DNA of 64,000 bases from Schaalia dentiphila ATCC 17982 (GCF_000154225.1 NZ_DS264586.1:2138527-2202526); one strand, 5' to 3'; numbered from the stretch's first letter, positions 25,517 to 34,940 are shown. Notes: generated by a model from the letters alone, not told the origin. Made by a program: numbers and translations.

Positions 25517-25529
25517 GACGAGGCCGGGG
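25517..25529 (+). repeat. Non-coding copy of the 13-mer GACGAGGCCGKGG
   Basis: Perfect match, in the 320-bp interval between the divergent CNNM operon and kgd. Its presence outside genes argues against a codon-usage cause. Apart from this copy and the kgd ribosome binding site I see nothing else definite in the interval 25530-25822. Confidence 0.7.
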
Positions 25530-25822
25530 CGGGTCGCGGGTACGCGCGCGGACAGGGGGTGAGAAAGAGCGGCCATAGAGCCGGCAGTGTCGCAGTCCAT
25601 GATGGTTACAGTCTAGCGGCCCAGCCCGCCTCCCCCAGCGCGCATATCCACACACCGCGGGTCATGTGCCAACAATCATTCTTCAACGGACCAAAGGCCC
25701 TTGAAGTACACGCCAAAGGTGTACCAGGTTTCGTGAAGACGATCACGCGGCGGTAGAATTGCGGAGGTATGGCCGCGCGGGATTTGGCCCATGCGCGCGG
25801 CGCGACACTTACGGAGGAATAC

Positions 25823-28800
25823 GTGCCCACTCCCACCGCTTCCCAGCCCGATCCGCAGTGGTACATCGCGAAGATGCGAGACCTCTACGAGCGCGATCCA
25901 CAGCTCCTGGATCCCTCCTGGCGCGCCTATTTCTCCACCGAGTCCGCTCCCCCGCAGCTGCGCGCCAAGCGTCCCGACATCCCCGAGGGAGCTCCCTCAA
26001 CCCCGGAGCCGGCCCCGACCTCGTCGGTCAATGCCGCAGTCCCCGTTGACCCCGTTGCCCCCGTCTCGGTAACCCCGCCGACCCTCGACATCGAAGACGA
26101 TGCGCCCGAGGCGGCCGCCACCGAGCACGCACACGTCGTCTCCGTGACGCGTTCCGACCTGCCGCCCGCCCCACCCGCCGCCGTCGCCGAGGCCACCAGC
26201 CCCTACACGCGCCAGCAGCACGGACGCGCAGCCTTCACGCTCTTCCAGGACGCCCCCTCGCACGACGAGCTCCACATCCTCAAGTCCGCGGCGCGCGCGA
26301 CCGCCAAACACATGGAGGCCTCGCTCTCCATCCCCACGGCCACCTCCCAGCGCCAGATCCCGGCCAAGCTCCTCATCGAAAACCGAGCCCTCATCAACGC
26401 GCACCTGGCGCGCACCGTCGGCGGCAAGGTCTCCTTCACGCACCTCATCGGCTACGCCCTGGTGGAGGCTCTGTGCGAGATGCCCGACCTGAACGTGCGC
26501 TACACGATCGAGGGCGGCAAGCCCGCCGTCGAGCATCTCGCGCACATCGGCTTCGGCCTGGCCATCGACGTGGCCGACGCGCAGGGCAACCACTCCCTGA
26601 AGGTCCCCGTCATCCACGACGCCGACACCCTGACCTTCGCCGAGTTCGTCGACGCCTACCAGGACCTCGTTGCGCGTGCCCGCACGGCGACGCTGACGAC
26701 CACCGACTTCCAGGGTGCCTCCGTCACGCTGACGAACCCGGGCACGCTGGGCACCACCACCTCCGTGCCGCGCCTCATGGTCGGCCAGGGCCTCATCATC
26801 GGCGTGGGCGCCACCGACTACCCGGCGGAATTCCGCGGCGTCTCCCCCAAGCGCCTGGCCGCCCTCGGCATCGGCAAGACGATGTTCTTCTCCTCCACCT
26901 ACGACCACCGCATCATCCAGGGCGCGGCATCGGGTCGCCTCCTGGCCCTCGTGGACGCCAAGCTCTCGGGCCGCGACGGCTTCTACGAGCGCGTCTTCAC
27001 CTCGATGCACGTCCCCGCGCGCCCCTACGCGTGGGAAGCGGACTACGACTACGATCCGAACCACGAAAAGGGCAAGCCCGCGCGCATCGCGGAACTCATC
27101 CACGCCTACCGTTCGCGCGGCCACCTCGCCGCCGACACCGACCCGCTGGCCTACCGCGTGCGTCGCCACCCCGACCTCGATCTGTCATCCTACGGCCTGA
27201 GCGTGTGGGACCTGGATCGCCCCTTCCCCACCGGCGGATTCGGCGACTCGGACCAGATGCTGCTGCGCGACATCCTCACGCGCCTGCACGACACCTACAC
27301 GCGCACGGTTGGCATCGAGTACATGCATATTCAGGATCCTGAGCAGCGCGCATGGGTCCAGAAGCGCATCGAGCGCCCGTACGAGGCCCCCTCCCCCGAC
27401 GCGCAGCGCCACATCCTGGGCACCCTCATCCGCGCCGAGGCCTTCGAGGAGTTCCTCCAGACGAAGTTCATGGGCCAGAAGCGTTTCTCCCTCGAGGGCG
27501 GCGAGTCACTGATCCCGCTGCTCGACCACATCCTCGCCGACTCGGCGCGCACCGGCATCCACGAGGTCGCCATCGGTATGGCGCACCGCGGACGCCTCAA
27601 CGTCCTGGCCAACATCGCGGGCAAGTCGTATGCGCAGATCTTCGACGAGTTCGAGGGTAACTACATGCCCAACTCCGTCCAGGGATCGGGCGACGTCAAG
27701 TACCACCTGGGCACGTGGGGCGTGTACTCCCTCGACGACGGCCTGGCCACGAAGGTCTACATGGCCGCCAACCCCTCGCACCTGGAGGCCGCCGACGGCG
27801 TCCTGGAGGGCATTGTTCGTGCCAAGCAGGAGCACCTGGGTGACCCGGACCTGCCGATCATCCCGATCCTTATCCACGGCGACGCGGCCTTCATCGGCCA
27901 GGGCGTCGTCCAGGAGACCTTGAACCTCTCCCAGCTGGAGGGCTACAAGACCGGCGGCACGATCCACATCATCGTCAACAACCAGATCGGCTTCACGACG
28001 GGCCCGACGCAGGGCCGCTCCACCGGCTACGCAACGGACCTGGCCAAGGGCCTGCAGGTCCCGATCCTGCATGTGAACGCGGACGACCCCGAGGCCGTCA
28101 TCCGCTGCGCGCACCTGGCCTTCGAGTACCGCAACGCCTTCCACAAGGACGTCATCATCGACATGGTGTGCTACCGACGCCGCGGCCACAACGAGGGCGA
28201 CGACCCGTCGATGACCCAGCCCGTCATGTACTCCCTCATCGACCGCATCCCCTCCACGCGCGCGGTGTACATCCGCGGCCTCGTGGGTCGCGGCCAGCTC
28301 ACCGAGGACGAGGCCCGCCAGTCGATCGCCCAGTACGAGGCGGAACTCGGGCGCATCCTCGAGGAGACCCGCGCGGGCGGCGCTTCGTCGGTGTCCGAGA
28401 TCAACCCGGGCAGCCGCACGCACGACCCTGCCCTCACCGCCGGAGTGGGCGAGGCCGGGGAGTCCCGCGACGAGGAATGGACCATGCCGGAGTCCCAGAT
28501 GCCCGGCATCGGCATGATGATCGGCTGGACGTCCGCGGCCCCCGCCAAGGCACTGCGCCGCATCGGCCGCGCTCACACGCGCTTCCCGGAGGGCTTCGAG
28601 CCTCACCCCAAGCTGCGTCAGCTGTGCGAGCGCCGCCTGGAGATGGCGCTCGGAAACAAGCCCATCGACTGGGGCTTCGCGGAGCTCCTCGCCTTCGGCA
28701 CGCTCCTCATGGAGGGCACCGGCGTGCGCCTGTCCGGCGAGGACGTGGGCCGCGCGACCTTCGTCCAGCGTCACGCGATCCTGCACGACGCGAACGACGG

Positions 28801-29683
28801 GCGCGAGTTCACGCCGCTGCGTTTCCTCACCGAGAGTCAGGCGCGATTCGACGTGTGGAACTCCCCGCTGAGCGAGTACGGCGTCCTGGCCTTCGACTAC
28901 GGCTACTCGCTCGAGAGCCCCGAGACACTCACGATCTGGGAGGCCCAGTTCGGAGACTTTGCCAACGGCGCACAGACGGTCATCGACGAGTTTGTCTGCT
29001 CGGCCGAGCAGAAGTGGGGCCAGCGCTGCTCTCTCGTCATGCTCCTCCCCCATGGCTATGAGGGTCAGGGACCCGACCACTCGAGCGCGCGCATCGAGCG
29101 CTACCTGCAGCTAGCCGCCCAGGAAAACATGTGGATCGTCCAGCCCTCCACGCCGGCGAACTACTTCCACATGCTGCGCACGCAGGCCTACAAGCGCCCG
29201 CGCAAGCCACTCATCGCGTTCACGCCCAAGCAGCTGCTGCGCCTGTCGGCCGCCTCCTCGCACCTCGACGAGTTCACCTCGGGCGCCTTCCAGCCCGTCA
29301 TCGGCGACTCCTCGATCACCAATCCGTCGTCGGTGACGCGCGTCCTGCTGTGCTCGGGTCGCCTGTACTACGACCTCATGAAGGAGCGCGAGCACCGCGG
29401 CGACACGTCGACGGCGATCATCCGCTTGGAGCAGCTCTACCCGCTGCCCGAGGCCGAGGTGGCCGAGACCCTGGCCCAGTACCCGAATGCGTCGGTGACC
29501 TGGGTGCAGGACGAGCCGCGCAACCAGGGCGCGTGGCCGCACCTGGCGCTCAACCTGTTCCCATCGCTGGGACGCCCGGTTCGCGTGGTCTCTCGCCCCG
29601 AGTCGGCAACGACCGCAGCGGGACGTGCCTCGCTTCACAAGGAGCAAGCAGCTACCCTTATTGCGCAGGCCTTCGAAGGCTAA
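25823..29683 (+). CDS. kgd: Multifunctional 2-oxoglutarate decarboxylase/dehydrogenase E1 with fused E2-like domain
   Basis: 1286 residues from GTG 25823, favoured by GGAGGA at 5-nt spacing; the upstream ATG 25769 sits directly on its own AG-rich site. Order: short N-terminal helix segment (Q-W-Y-I-A-K-M), Pro/Ala linker to about 120, succinyltransferase-like E2 domain (about 145-390) with His362 in T-Y-D-H-R, then the thiamine-diphosphate E1 (from about 430) with G-M-A-H-R-G-R-L-N near 584 and G-D-A-A-F-I-G-Q near 688. This fusion is specific to actinobacteria (mycobacterial Kgd, corynebacterial OdhA) and acts at the TCA-cycle 2-oxoglutarate node. I see no lipoyl domain. A FHA regulator (OdhI/GarA) would be encoded elsewhere. 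Confidence 0.95.
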   Translation: MPTPTASQPDPQWYIAKMRDLYERDPQLLDPSWRAYFSTESAPPQLRAKRPDIPEGAPSTPEPAPTSSVNAAVPVDPVAPVSVTPPTLDIEDDAPEAAATEHAHVVSVTRSDLPPAPPAAVAEATSPYTRQQHGRAAFTLFQDAPSHDELHILKSAARATAKHMEASLSIPTATSQRQIPAKLLIENRALINAHLARTVGGKVSFTHLIGYALVEALCEMPDLNVRYTIEGGKPAVEHLAHIGFGLAIDVADAQGNHSLKVPVIHDADTLTFAEFVDAYQDLVARARTATLTTTDFQGASVTLTNPGTLGTTTSVPRLMVGQGLIIGVGATDYPAEFRGVSPKRLAALGIGKTMFFSSTYDHRIIQGAASGRLLALVDAKLSGRDGFYERVFTSMHVPARPYAWEADYDYDPNHEKGKPARIAELIHAYRSRGHLAADTDPLAYRVRRHPDLDLSSYGLSVWDLDRPFPTGGFGDSDQMLLRDILTRLHDTYTRTVGIEYMHIQDPEQRAWVQKRIERPYEAPSPDAQRHILGTLIRAEAFEEFLQTKFMGQKRFSLEGGESLIPLLDHILADSARTGIHEVAIGMAHRGRLNVLANIAGKSYAQIFDEFEGNYMPNSVQGSGDVKYHLGTWGVYSLDDGLATKVYMAANPSHLEAADGVLEGIVRAKQEHLGDPDLPIIPILIHGDAAFIGQGVVQETLNLSQLEGYKTGGTIHIIVNNQIGFTTGPTQGRSTGYATDLAKGLQVPILHVNADDPEAVIRCAHLAFEYRNAFHKDVIIDMVCYRRRGHNEGDDPSMTQPVMYSLIDRIPSTRAVYIRGLVGRGQLTEDEARQSIAQYEAELGRILEETRAGGASSVSEINPGSRTHDPALTAGVGEAGESRDEEWTMPESQMPGIGMMIGWTSAAPAKALRRIGRAHTRFPEGFEPHPKLRQLCERRLEMALGNKPIDWGFAELLAFGTLLMEGTGVRLSGEDVGRATFVQRHAILHDANDGREFTPLRFLTESQARFDVWNSPLSEYGVLAFDYGYSLESPETLTIWEAQFGDFANGAQTVIDEFVCSAEQKWGQRCSLVMLLPHGYEGQGPDHSSARIERYLQLAAQENMWIVQPSTPANYFHMLRTQAYKRPRKPLIAFTPKQLLRLSAASSHLDEFTSGAFQPVIGDSSITNPSSVTRVLLCSGRLYYDLMKEREHRGDTSTAIIRLEQLYPLPEAEVAETLAQYPNASVTWVQDEPRNQGAWPHLALNLFPSLGRPVRVVSRPESATTAAGRASLHKEQAATLIAQAFEG

Positions 29684-29734
29684 CGAGGGCCGGCGCTCCC
29701 ACCGGGGGCGCGGGAGGCACCGGAAAGGAACACC

Positions 29735-30337
29735 ATGCGGATCTGCTTCATCGGAGACGAGCTCGTCGCGGGCGTCGGCGACCCCCGAGGCCTGGGCTGG
29801 GTCGGTCGCGTCAACGCGCACTCCACCTTCGATCTGCCTGCCACGTTCCTGACCCTAGCCGTACCCTCAGAGACGACGAAGCAGATGGCCGCGCGCTGGG
29901 AGGCCGAGGTGCTGCCGCGCCTAGCCGAGGGGGAGCCCCACGGCCTCGTCATCGGTGTGGGCCCTGGCGACGTCGCAGCCGGCATTTCGACGGCCCGCTC
30001 CCGCCTGAACCTGGCTAACATCACCGACCGGGCGACCGCGCTGGGCATCCCCAGCTTCGTCGTGGGTCCCCCGCCGCTGGCTGGCGTGGACTCCGGGTCG
30101 CTGAAGGCTCTGTCCTCCTCGTGCTCCGAGGTGTGCGCGCGCCGAGGCATTCCCTTCGCCGACTGCTACACGCCGCTGGTCGCGCACGACCAGTGGTTCG
30201 AGGACATGGCTGCCTCCCTCGCCCGCGGCGGGGACGGCCAAACCCTGCCCGGCCAGGCCGGCTACGCCCTCATGGCGTGGATCGTCCAGCACCAGGGCTG
30301 GTACGAGTGGACGGGAGCGACCCCGGCGGACGTGTAG
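29735..30337 (+). CDS. SGNH/GDSL-like protein lacking the catalytic Ser and His
   Basis: 200 residues from ATG 29735 with AAAGGAAC upstream. The first block reads F-I-G-D-E-L-V-A-G-V-G-D-P where active enzymes have G-D-S, so the nucleophile Ser is Glu9. The last block reads D-G-Q-T-L-P-G-Q-A-G-Y where D-x-x-H-P is expected, so the catalytic His is also missing. The flanking residues (G-D-P-R-G-L-G-W-V-G-R; V-I-G-V-G-P-G-D) are well preserved, so it is a conserved non-hydrolytic relative or uses another chemistry, not a decaying gene. It starts 51 nt after kgd and may be co-transcribed. No signal peptide. Confidence 0.75.
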   Translation: MRICFIGDELVAGVGDPRGLGWVGRVNAHSTFDLPATFLTLAVPSETTKQMAARWEAEVLPRLAEGEPHGLVIGVGPGDVAAGISTARSRLNLANITDRATALGIPSFVVGPPPLAGVDSGSLKALSSSCSEVCARRGIPFADCYTPLVAHDQWFEDMAASLARGGDGQTLPGQAGYALMAWIVQHQGWYEWTGATPADV

Positions 30338-30346
30338 TATCCCGGC

Positions 30347-31351
30347 ATGCGCAGTAACAATCCGTACGCACCGCCGACCGGGTCGGAACCCGCGCTGCCC
30401 GAGGAGAACGTGAAGGCTGCGCACCGGGTGCCTCGAAACGGGCCGGTGCCCGTTGAGCCCTCCGCAGAAGGGTCGGACCCTGCGTTCCCATACGGAGTTC
30501 CCACCCCTCGCACCGGGGATGAAAAACCCGTCGAGACTCTGCCCCCGCACATCTCCGAGGCGCATGCGGACAGCGAGCCGACGGCGCCTGCACCCCGCGC
30601 CGCCTCCCCCTCAGCCGCTGCACAGCGCGATCGTTCATCGTCGCCGACCGCTGCACGGCCTCACGCGACGTCAACAGGCACAGACCCACAGGACAGTTCC
30701 ACACCAGAGGACAAGTCCACGAAGGCCTTCACTCTCCCGATACCCACCCACGTGTTCGCGGGTCTAGCGAGCGTAATCGCAGCACTGTTTTTCACCAGCA
30801 TCGGAATGGCCCAAGCCAACGATTTTGGTACTGCCAAACTTCAATGGCAGTTCGCCGCATGCCTGTTCGGGCTCGCAGCCGCGGGTTTGTGCATTCCCTT
30901 CATTCCCGCCACGGTGCGCTACACGCGCATCTTGTTCACAGAAGGCGAGAATGAGTCGGCCGAAACTCGGGCGTCCGGGTATGCCCTCATCTGCCTCGTC
31001 GGACTTGCCGCCGCAGTCATCGCAATCAGCAACGCAGTGCCGGCAGCACGCGACCTCATCGAAGGACCCCACGCCACAACAGTCTCCTCGTGCTGGTTGT
31101 ACCAACGTCCGGTGAAGAGCTCACCAACAAACACCAGCCCGAGCAGCTATAGGAACGAATTCAACATAACACTCAACGACAAGAGCACGCTTGTCCTTGT
31201 CATCGTAACAGAAAAACGGGATGAGTTGCAGTCGGCATCGGGCATCTCCGGCACCCTCTACAAAGGATGCGAGTTGCGCCCCTCATCGAAGAAGCTGGTC
31301 CTCGACCTGTATCCGCGCACGCAGATCATCGCTGACGCGCGCCTCGTCTAG
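30347..31351 (+). CDS. Membrane protein with Pro-rich N-terminus, member 1 of a local tandem family
   Basis: 334 residues from ATG 30347, nine bases after the preceding stop; no clear ribosome binding site. Residues 1-125 are Pro/Ser/Thr rich and low complexity. Three hydrophobic segments follow (about 135-152, 165-185 and 210-230). The C-terminal 100 residues hold the family signature: G-P-H-x-T-T-V-S-S-C, a beta-rich N-I-T-L stretch, G-C-E and an ending L-D-L-Y-P-R-T-Q-I-I. Two Cys are conserved across the family and could pair if this domain is outside. I do not recognise the family. Paralogues follow at 31493, 32296 (remnant) and 32896. Confidence 0.65.
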   Translation: MRSNNPYAPPTGSEPALPEENVKAAHRVPRNGPVPVEPSAEGSDPAFPYGVPTPRTGDEKPVETLPPHISEAHADSEPTAPAPRAASPSAAAQRDRSSSPTAARPHATSTGTDPQDSSTPEDKSTKAFTLPIPTHVFAGLASVIAALFFTSIGMAQANDFGTAKLQWQFAACLFGLAAAGLCIPFIPATVRYTRILFTEGENESAETRASGYALICLVGLAAAVIAISNAVPAARDLIEGPHATTVSSCWLYQRPVKSSPTNTSPSSYRNEFNITLNDKSTLVLVIVTEKRDELQSASGISGTLYKGCELRPSSKKLVLDLYPRTQIIADARLV

Positions 31352-31492
31352 CGGGTAGCTGTCCATGAACGAATGCCCCTGCCGACTTATCAACACCTAT
31401 CAGTCAGGCGTCCTCGCGCTCGCACGCACCCAGCTCAGCGGATGCGCCCGAATGCGCCGACCTCGTCAGCAGCCGATTACGTCAGGAAGACC

Positions 31493-32278
31493 ATGAGCAA
31501 CCAGTATCCTCTCCCACCCTCCAGCGACGGTCCGACGCAGTACGGCGCTCCCTACTACGGCCCGACGCAGTACGGCGCACTCCCTGGCGGCTACGGCACC
31601 GATCCCGCCAGCCTGTCCTATCAGCGGGTCTCACCCACGACCGTGGCCAATCACCAGCAGCGCAGACAAAGCCTCAAGTTCGTCATCATCTCGCTGGCCA
31701 CCATCCTCCTGGGCTGCGCCGTCTATTTCCTCCGCGGCCTCTTCGAGTACGGGACGCCACTCCTCATGTTGAGGCTCGCCGAGAGCGCGGCGGGGCTTGT
31801 TTTAGCGTTGTCCTGTTTTCCTTTTGCTTCCATTCTTCGACGCCAAGCACAGCCAGCGTATCCATCGAGCAGCGCCCCTCAGCGGCCGCGCGACATAAGC
31901 GGCCCCCTCTACTTCGGCATGGTGGGTCTCCTCATCGCGGGTGTGTCGCTCTACTTTGGTCTGCCCGCCGCGATGGATCTCGCGGACGGCCCTCAGCTGA
32001 AGACCGTCACGTCATGCATGTATTTCCAGTACGACGCCCCCCGATCCATGTTTTCTCACTCATCGGTCTACAGGGACAACTTCTCGATCAACTTCGAAGG
32101 CGGGCTCACGCATACGACGACGTTCATCTCAGAGAGCATCGACGACATCGAGACGCGTGGGGACCTAGCGACGGAGCTGTACAACGCCTGCGAGCACCGC
32201 GAGCGCACTCAAACGATGACGGTGTCCTACTACCCGCGCACGTGGATTCTGACGGGCGTGCAGGTCAGCGGCTCGTGA
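31493..32278 (+). CDS. Membrane protein, member 2 of the local tandem family
   Basis: 261 residues from ATG 31493 with AGGAAG upstream; an earlier in-frame ATG at 31373 lacks a site. The N-terminus has a repeated G-P-T-Q-Y-G-A-P motif. Three hydrophobic segments lie near 59-80, 84-105 and 140-160. The C-terminal domain has G-P-Q-L-K-T-V-T-S-C, N-F-S-I-N-F, L-Y-N-A-C-E and M-T-V-S-Y-Y-P-R-T-W-I-L, matching member 1. The domain with the two conserved Cys is predicted outside the membrane. The 140-bp gap from member 1 has no feature I can name. Confidence 0.65.
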   Translation: MSNQYPLPPSSDGPTQYGAPYYGPTQYGALPGGYGTDPASLSYQRVSPTTVANHQQRRQSLKFVIISLATILLGCAVYFLRGLFEYGTPLLMLRLAESAAGLVLALSCFPFASILRRQAQPAYPSSSAPQRPRDISGPLYFGMVGLLIAGVSLYFGLPAAMDLADGPQLKTVTSCMYFQYDAPRSMFSHSSVYRDNFSINFEGGLTHTTTFISESIDDIETRGDLATELYNACEHRERTQTMTVSYYPRTWILTGVQVSGS

Positions 32279-32295
32279 GGATCCCAGAAACAAAA

Positions 32296-32382
32296 GCGTG
32301 CGTTGACAAGAAGGGGACCTCGTCTCTGACGCTTGAGGTCTCTCGCCATAGCTGGATCATCGGCGACACACGGATTGAGTAG
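32296..32382 (+). pseudogene. C-terminal remnant of a fourth family member
   Basis: In the frame starting A-C-V-D-K-K, 28 codons give S-L-T-L-E-V-S-R-H-S-W-I-I-G-D-T-R-I-E and a stop, matching the end of the 32896 gene (M-T-L-D-V-Y-Y-Y-S-W-I-I). No start or upstream family sequence remains, since member 2 ends 17 bp before. It is a deletion product of the tandem array. Confidence 0.7.
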
Positions 32383-32579
32383 GATGATGCGTGTTCTCAC
32401 CGACGAGGTGGGTGCACCCGCCCAGCCCGAGCCTCGTCGTCACGAGGCCACACGACACCAGTGAGACACCATGACCGAAAAACTCACCGCCTTCAATCCA
32501 CACGACGCTCACTATGCAGGTGGGCAGTGACACGGAATAAACAACCCCGGCCATCTCCGTCCCAGTTGAAACGGTTCTT

Positions 32580-32858
32580 ATGAGCAACGAAGCGCCTCTC
32601 TCCCCCTATCAGCCCTCTGTCGATGAACCCCATATCTCGCGCACTGCCATCGCGGTAGCGGCGGGGAGCCTCACCGCGATTGTGTGCTGGATGGTCATCC
32701 AATTCGCGCGCACATCGCCCATCGCTGTGCCCGTCATTATCCCCATCTGCGCGGCTATTATCCTGAGCGGGATCATTGGATGTGCCATCTATTATTCAAT
32801 TGATTTCGCTATGCGAGACTCGCATAGACCACATCGGCACCGCAAAGAACGCGACTGA
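32580..32858 (+). CDS. Small two-segment membrane protein
   Basis: 92 residues from ATG 32580. Hydrophobic segments lie at about 21-41 and 49-72, then a short basic His/Arg tail (H-R-P-H-R-H-R-K). The start S-N-E-A-P-L-S-P-Y-Q-P resembles the Pro-rich start of member 2 of the neighbouring family, but the Cys-containing domain is absent. It may be a shortened relative or an independent gene. It lies 37 nt before the next family member. Function unknown. Confidence 0.5.
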   Translation: MSNEAPLSPYQPSVDEPHISRTAIAVAAGSLTAIVCWMVIQFARTSPIAVPVIIPICAAIILSGIIGCAIYYSIDFAMRDSHRPHRHRKERD

Positions 32859-32895
32859 GCACCGCTACCCGCAGTACCACCGTTGAGGCACCCCC

Positions 32896-33564
32896 ATGAG
32901 CAAGCGTAAGAACACATCTACCACGCCCCCATCCCCAACAAGTTCGCTGACGAAAGAACAGAAGCGCTATGCGACAGCGTTCTGGATCATCTTCACTCTC
33001 ATCTTGTATGGTTTGAGCCACTTGGCAAACACCATTTCCCCTCATGGCCCCTCTCGGTTCCGCTGGCTGGTTTTCTCCTACGGCACAGCGTTTCTCTTCA
33101 TGCTCGCATGCATCGCCGCCATTACCTACTTGTTTCAATGGTTCGATAAGCGCGAGAGAGCTGGCACTGTCATGGGCTTGCACAAACGAGCCACAGCCCT
33201 CGTGATACCGGTGCTTATTCTGATTCCAAGCGCCTACAACGCTCTAGGTTACGGGACGCGTGTCGTCTTCGATCTCTTCACCGGTCCGCAGACTGTGACC
33301 GTCTCATCGTGCACACACGAAATTGTTTCGCGCCGAGAACCACATGGACGCTACCGAACCATGTCCGTAGCTGACTATCACTTCATCATGACCCTGGCCG
33401 ACGGAACCACCCGTCAGACAGTCATCGATAGCCGCGTATTTCTCGATGACCGACGCGTCGACGAAGTCCTGTACAGTGCTTGCATCAAGAATCCAGGGAC
33501 AACTTCGATGACACTCGACGTCTACTACTACTCGTGGATCATTGATCAAGCACGGCTGGATTGA
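32896..33564 (+). CDS. Membrane protein, member 3 of the local tandem family
   Basis: 222 residues from ATG 32896. Hydrophobic segments lie at about 28-45, 60-80 and 98-115, followed by the family domain: G-P-Q-T-V-T-V-S-S-C, D-Y-H-F-I-M-T-L, L-Y-S-A-C-I and M-T-L-D-V-Y-Y-Y-S-W-I-I. It is shorter at the N-terminus than members 1 and 2 and lower in GC. Together the three genes and the remnant show repeated local duplication with a variable cytoplasmic N-terminus and a constant C-terminal domain. The role is unknown. Confidence 0.65.
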   Translation: MSKRKNTSTTPPSPTSSLTKEQKRYATAFWIIFTLILYGLSHLANTISPHGPSRFRWLVFSYGTAFLFMLACIAAITYLFQWFDKRERAGTVMGLHKRATALVIPVLILIPSAYNALGYGTRVVFDLFTGPQTVTVSSCTHEIVSRREPHGRYRTMSVADYHFIMTLADGTTRQTVIDSRVFLDDRRVDEVLYSACIKNPGTTSMTLDVYYYSWIIDQARLD

Positions 33565-33656
33565 CGAGGCTCACCGTCGCTCCGACCGCGAGTGCGCTTC
33601 GGTTGCTTCTCGTCCTCGATTAACGAAGCCGTGAAACGCCGCGTGAAACGGTCCGG

Positions 33657-34541
33657 TCAGGCCTGCGTGAGGATACCCGAGATGAAGCGCGCACTGTGGT
33701 CGAGGGCGGCCCCGGCCTCGGGGATAACAGCAGCTGAGAGCACGTAGACGTGGAAACCATCCGGCTCCACCCGAAGTCGCACGTCAACTCCAGCGCGAGC
33801 CGCCTTGCGCGCGAACGCGATCGCATCGGGCCCCAGGATGTCGGCGTCGCCCTGGAAGACACGCATCGGCGGCAGTCCGGCCAGATCACCGTACAGGGGG
33901 CTAACGCGCCAGTCCGCCGGATCCATCTCACCCGCCCACGCTCGGCCCGCCCACTCCAGCCCAGGCGCGCGCAGGATCTTGTCGCGTCCCTGAACCTCCT
34001 CGATCGCGGGGTTCGTCATGGTGACATCCACCCACGGCGCGTACAGAACAAGGCCGTCTACCTGAGGCGCACCCGCGTCGCGACGCTGCATGGCGAGGGA
34101 CAGGGCAAGGCCGCCACCCGCGGAGTCACCGAAGATGATGACTCGACCAAACTCAGCCTTGGCCTCGTCGATGATGGGCTGAACGAAGTCGAAGGCCTCA
34201 GTCGCGGTGTGGTCGGGGGCGAGCGGGTAGTCGGGGATAATGACGGGCAAGCCGGTACGATCAATCAGGCCCTCCACGACGCCCCACTGCCCGTCAACCA
34301 GGGGGAACAGGTAAGCGCCACCGTGCATAAACATGAGGGCTCCACCGGCGCGCATGCCCTGCTTCGGCGTCACTCGGGTGACCCCGCCCTGGCGCGTCTC
34401 AGTGAAGCGCGCACGCATGCGTTCGGGCATCGGTTCCTGCCGCGGGGCGTGCGCAGCCATATCCCGGGCGGCTTCCTCGGTGTGCAGCGCGGGAGGAGTC
34501 AACCCCAAGCGGGCGTGAACGAGACGCATCTGGAGGGACAT
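33657..34541 (-). CDS. Alpha/beta-hydrolase esterase of the hormone-sensitive lipase type
   Basis: 294 residues from ATG 34541 with AGAGG upstream. The oxyanion motif is H73-G-G-A-Y, a variant of H-G-G-G. The nucleophile is Ser140 in G-D-S-A-G-G, the acid is Asp232 or Asp234 in Q-G-D-A-D, and the base is His264 in D-G-F-H-V-Y. All members of the triad are present. There is no signal peptide, so it is cytoplasmic. It probably acts on short acyl esters; the natural substrate cannot be told. It converges with the tandem membrane family and has no operon partner. Confidence 0.85.
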   Translation of the reverse strand: MSLQMRLVHARLGLTPPALHTEEAARDMAAHAPRQEPMPERMRARFTETRQGGVTRVTPKQGMRAGGALMFMHGGAYLFPLVDGQWGVVEGLIDRTGLPVIIPDYPLAPDHTATEAFDFVQPIIDEAKAEFGRVIIFGDSAGGGLALSLAMQRRDAGAPQVDGLVLYAPWVDVTMTNPAIEEVQGRDKILRAPGLEWAGRAWAGEMDPADWRVSPLYGDLAGLPPMRVFQGDADILGPDAIAFARKAARAGVDVRLRVEPDGFHVYVLSAAVIPEAGAALDHSARFISGILTQA

Positions 34542-34835
34542 GGGGCCTCTTTCATATCGATGAATCAGTCTGCGCGCACCGGGACGCGCCCGAGCGCCAA
34601 CAGGTACCAGGATACGCGAGAGTGGTTCGCTCCTCGCTGCGACGCGAGTGCAACACCACCGCAGGTGGATAAGCTCGGAGTCGACCGCGCCGAAGTCGAA
34701 GGCTTCTGCACTTCTCGCGGAAGATCGAGGCGCCCGGTTGCATCAGGATCTGACATGAGCAGATCGGCCAATATCTGGATGCTCGTTCAAGTGTCGCACG
34801 CGCGTATTCGGTTCAACGGAAATAGTAGAGTTGGC

Positions 34836-34940
34836 TTGTGGATAGGAAACGTTGTTCTGGATAGGAACTAGTTATCTGGATAGGTTATTAAGCTATCCAG
34901 AACGCAATAACCTATCCAGATTTCCATTTCCTATCCAGAT
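34836..34940. repeat. Palindromic repeat cluster, left flank of the endonuclease-like gene
   Basis: Six copies of the core TGGATAG: three on the + strand (TTGTGGATAGGAAAC 34836, TTCTGGATAGGAAC 34855, ATCTGGATAGGTTATT 34874), then three inverted (CTATCCAGAACG 34893, AATAACCTATCCAGAT 34906, TTTCCTATCCAGAT 34927). The 34874 and 34906 copies form a perfect 16-bp inverted repeat. The outer copies share GGAAA/TTTCC ends, the inner ones GGTTATT/AATAACC. Confidence 0.9.

Noticed and set aside
25769-25822. An 18-codon N-terminal extension of kgd from ATG 25769
   Set aside because: Its AG-rich site touches the ATG, while GTG 25823 has GGAGGA at normal spacing and starts where family similarity begins.
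27506-29080. A 524-codon open frame on the - strand
   Set aside because: Antisense shadow of kgd.
34560-34871. A 104-codon open frame ending in the left palindromic cluster
   Set aside because: Ends V-L-D-R-N only because of the repeat sequence; no start site and weak codon bias. Kept as non-coding.
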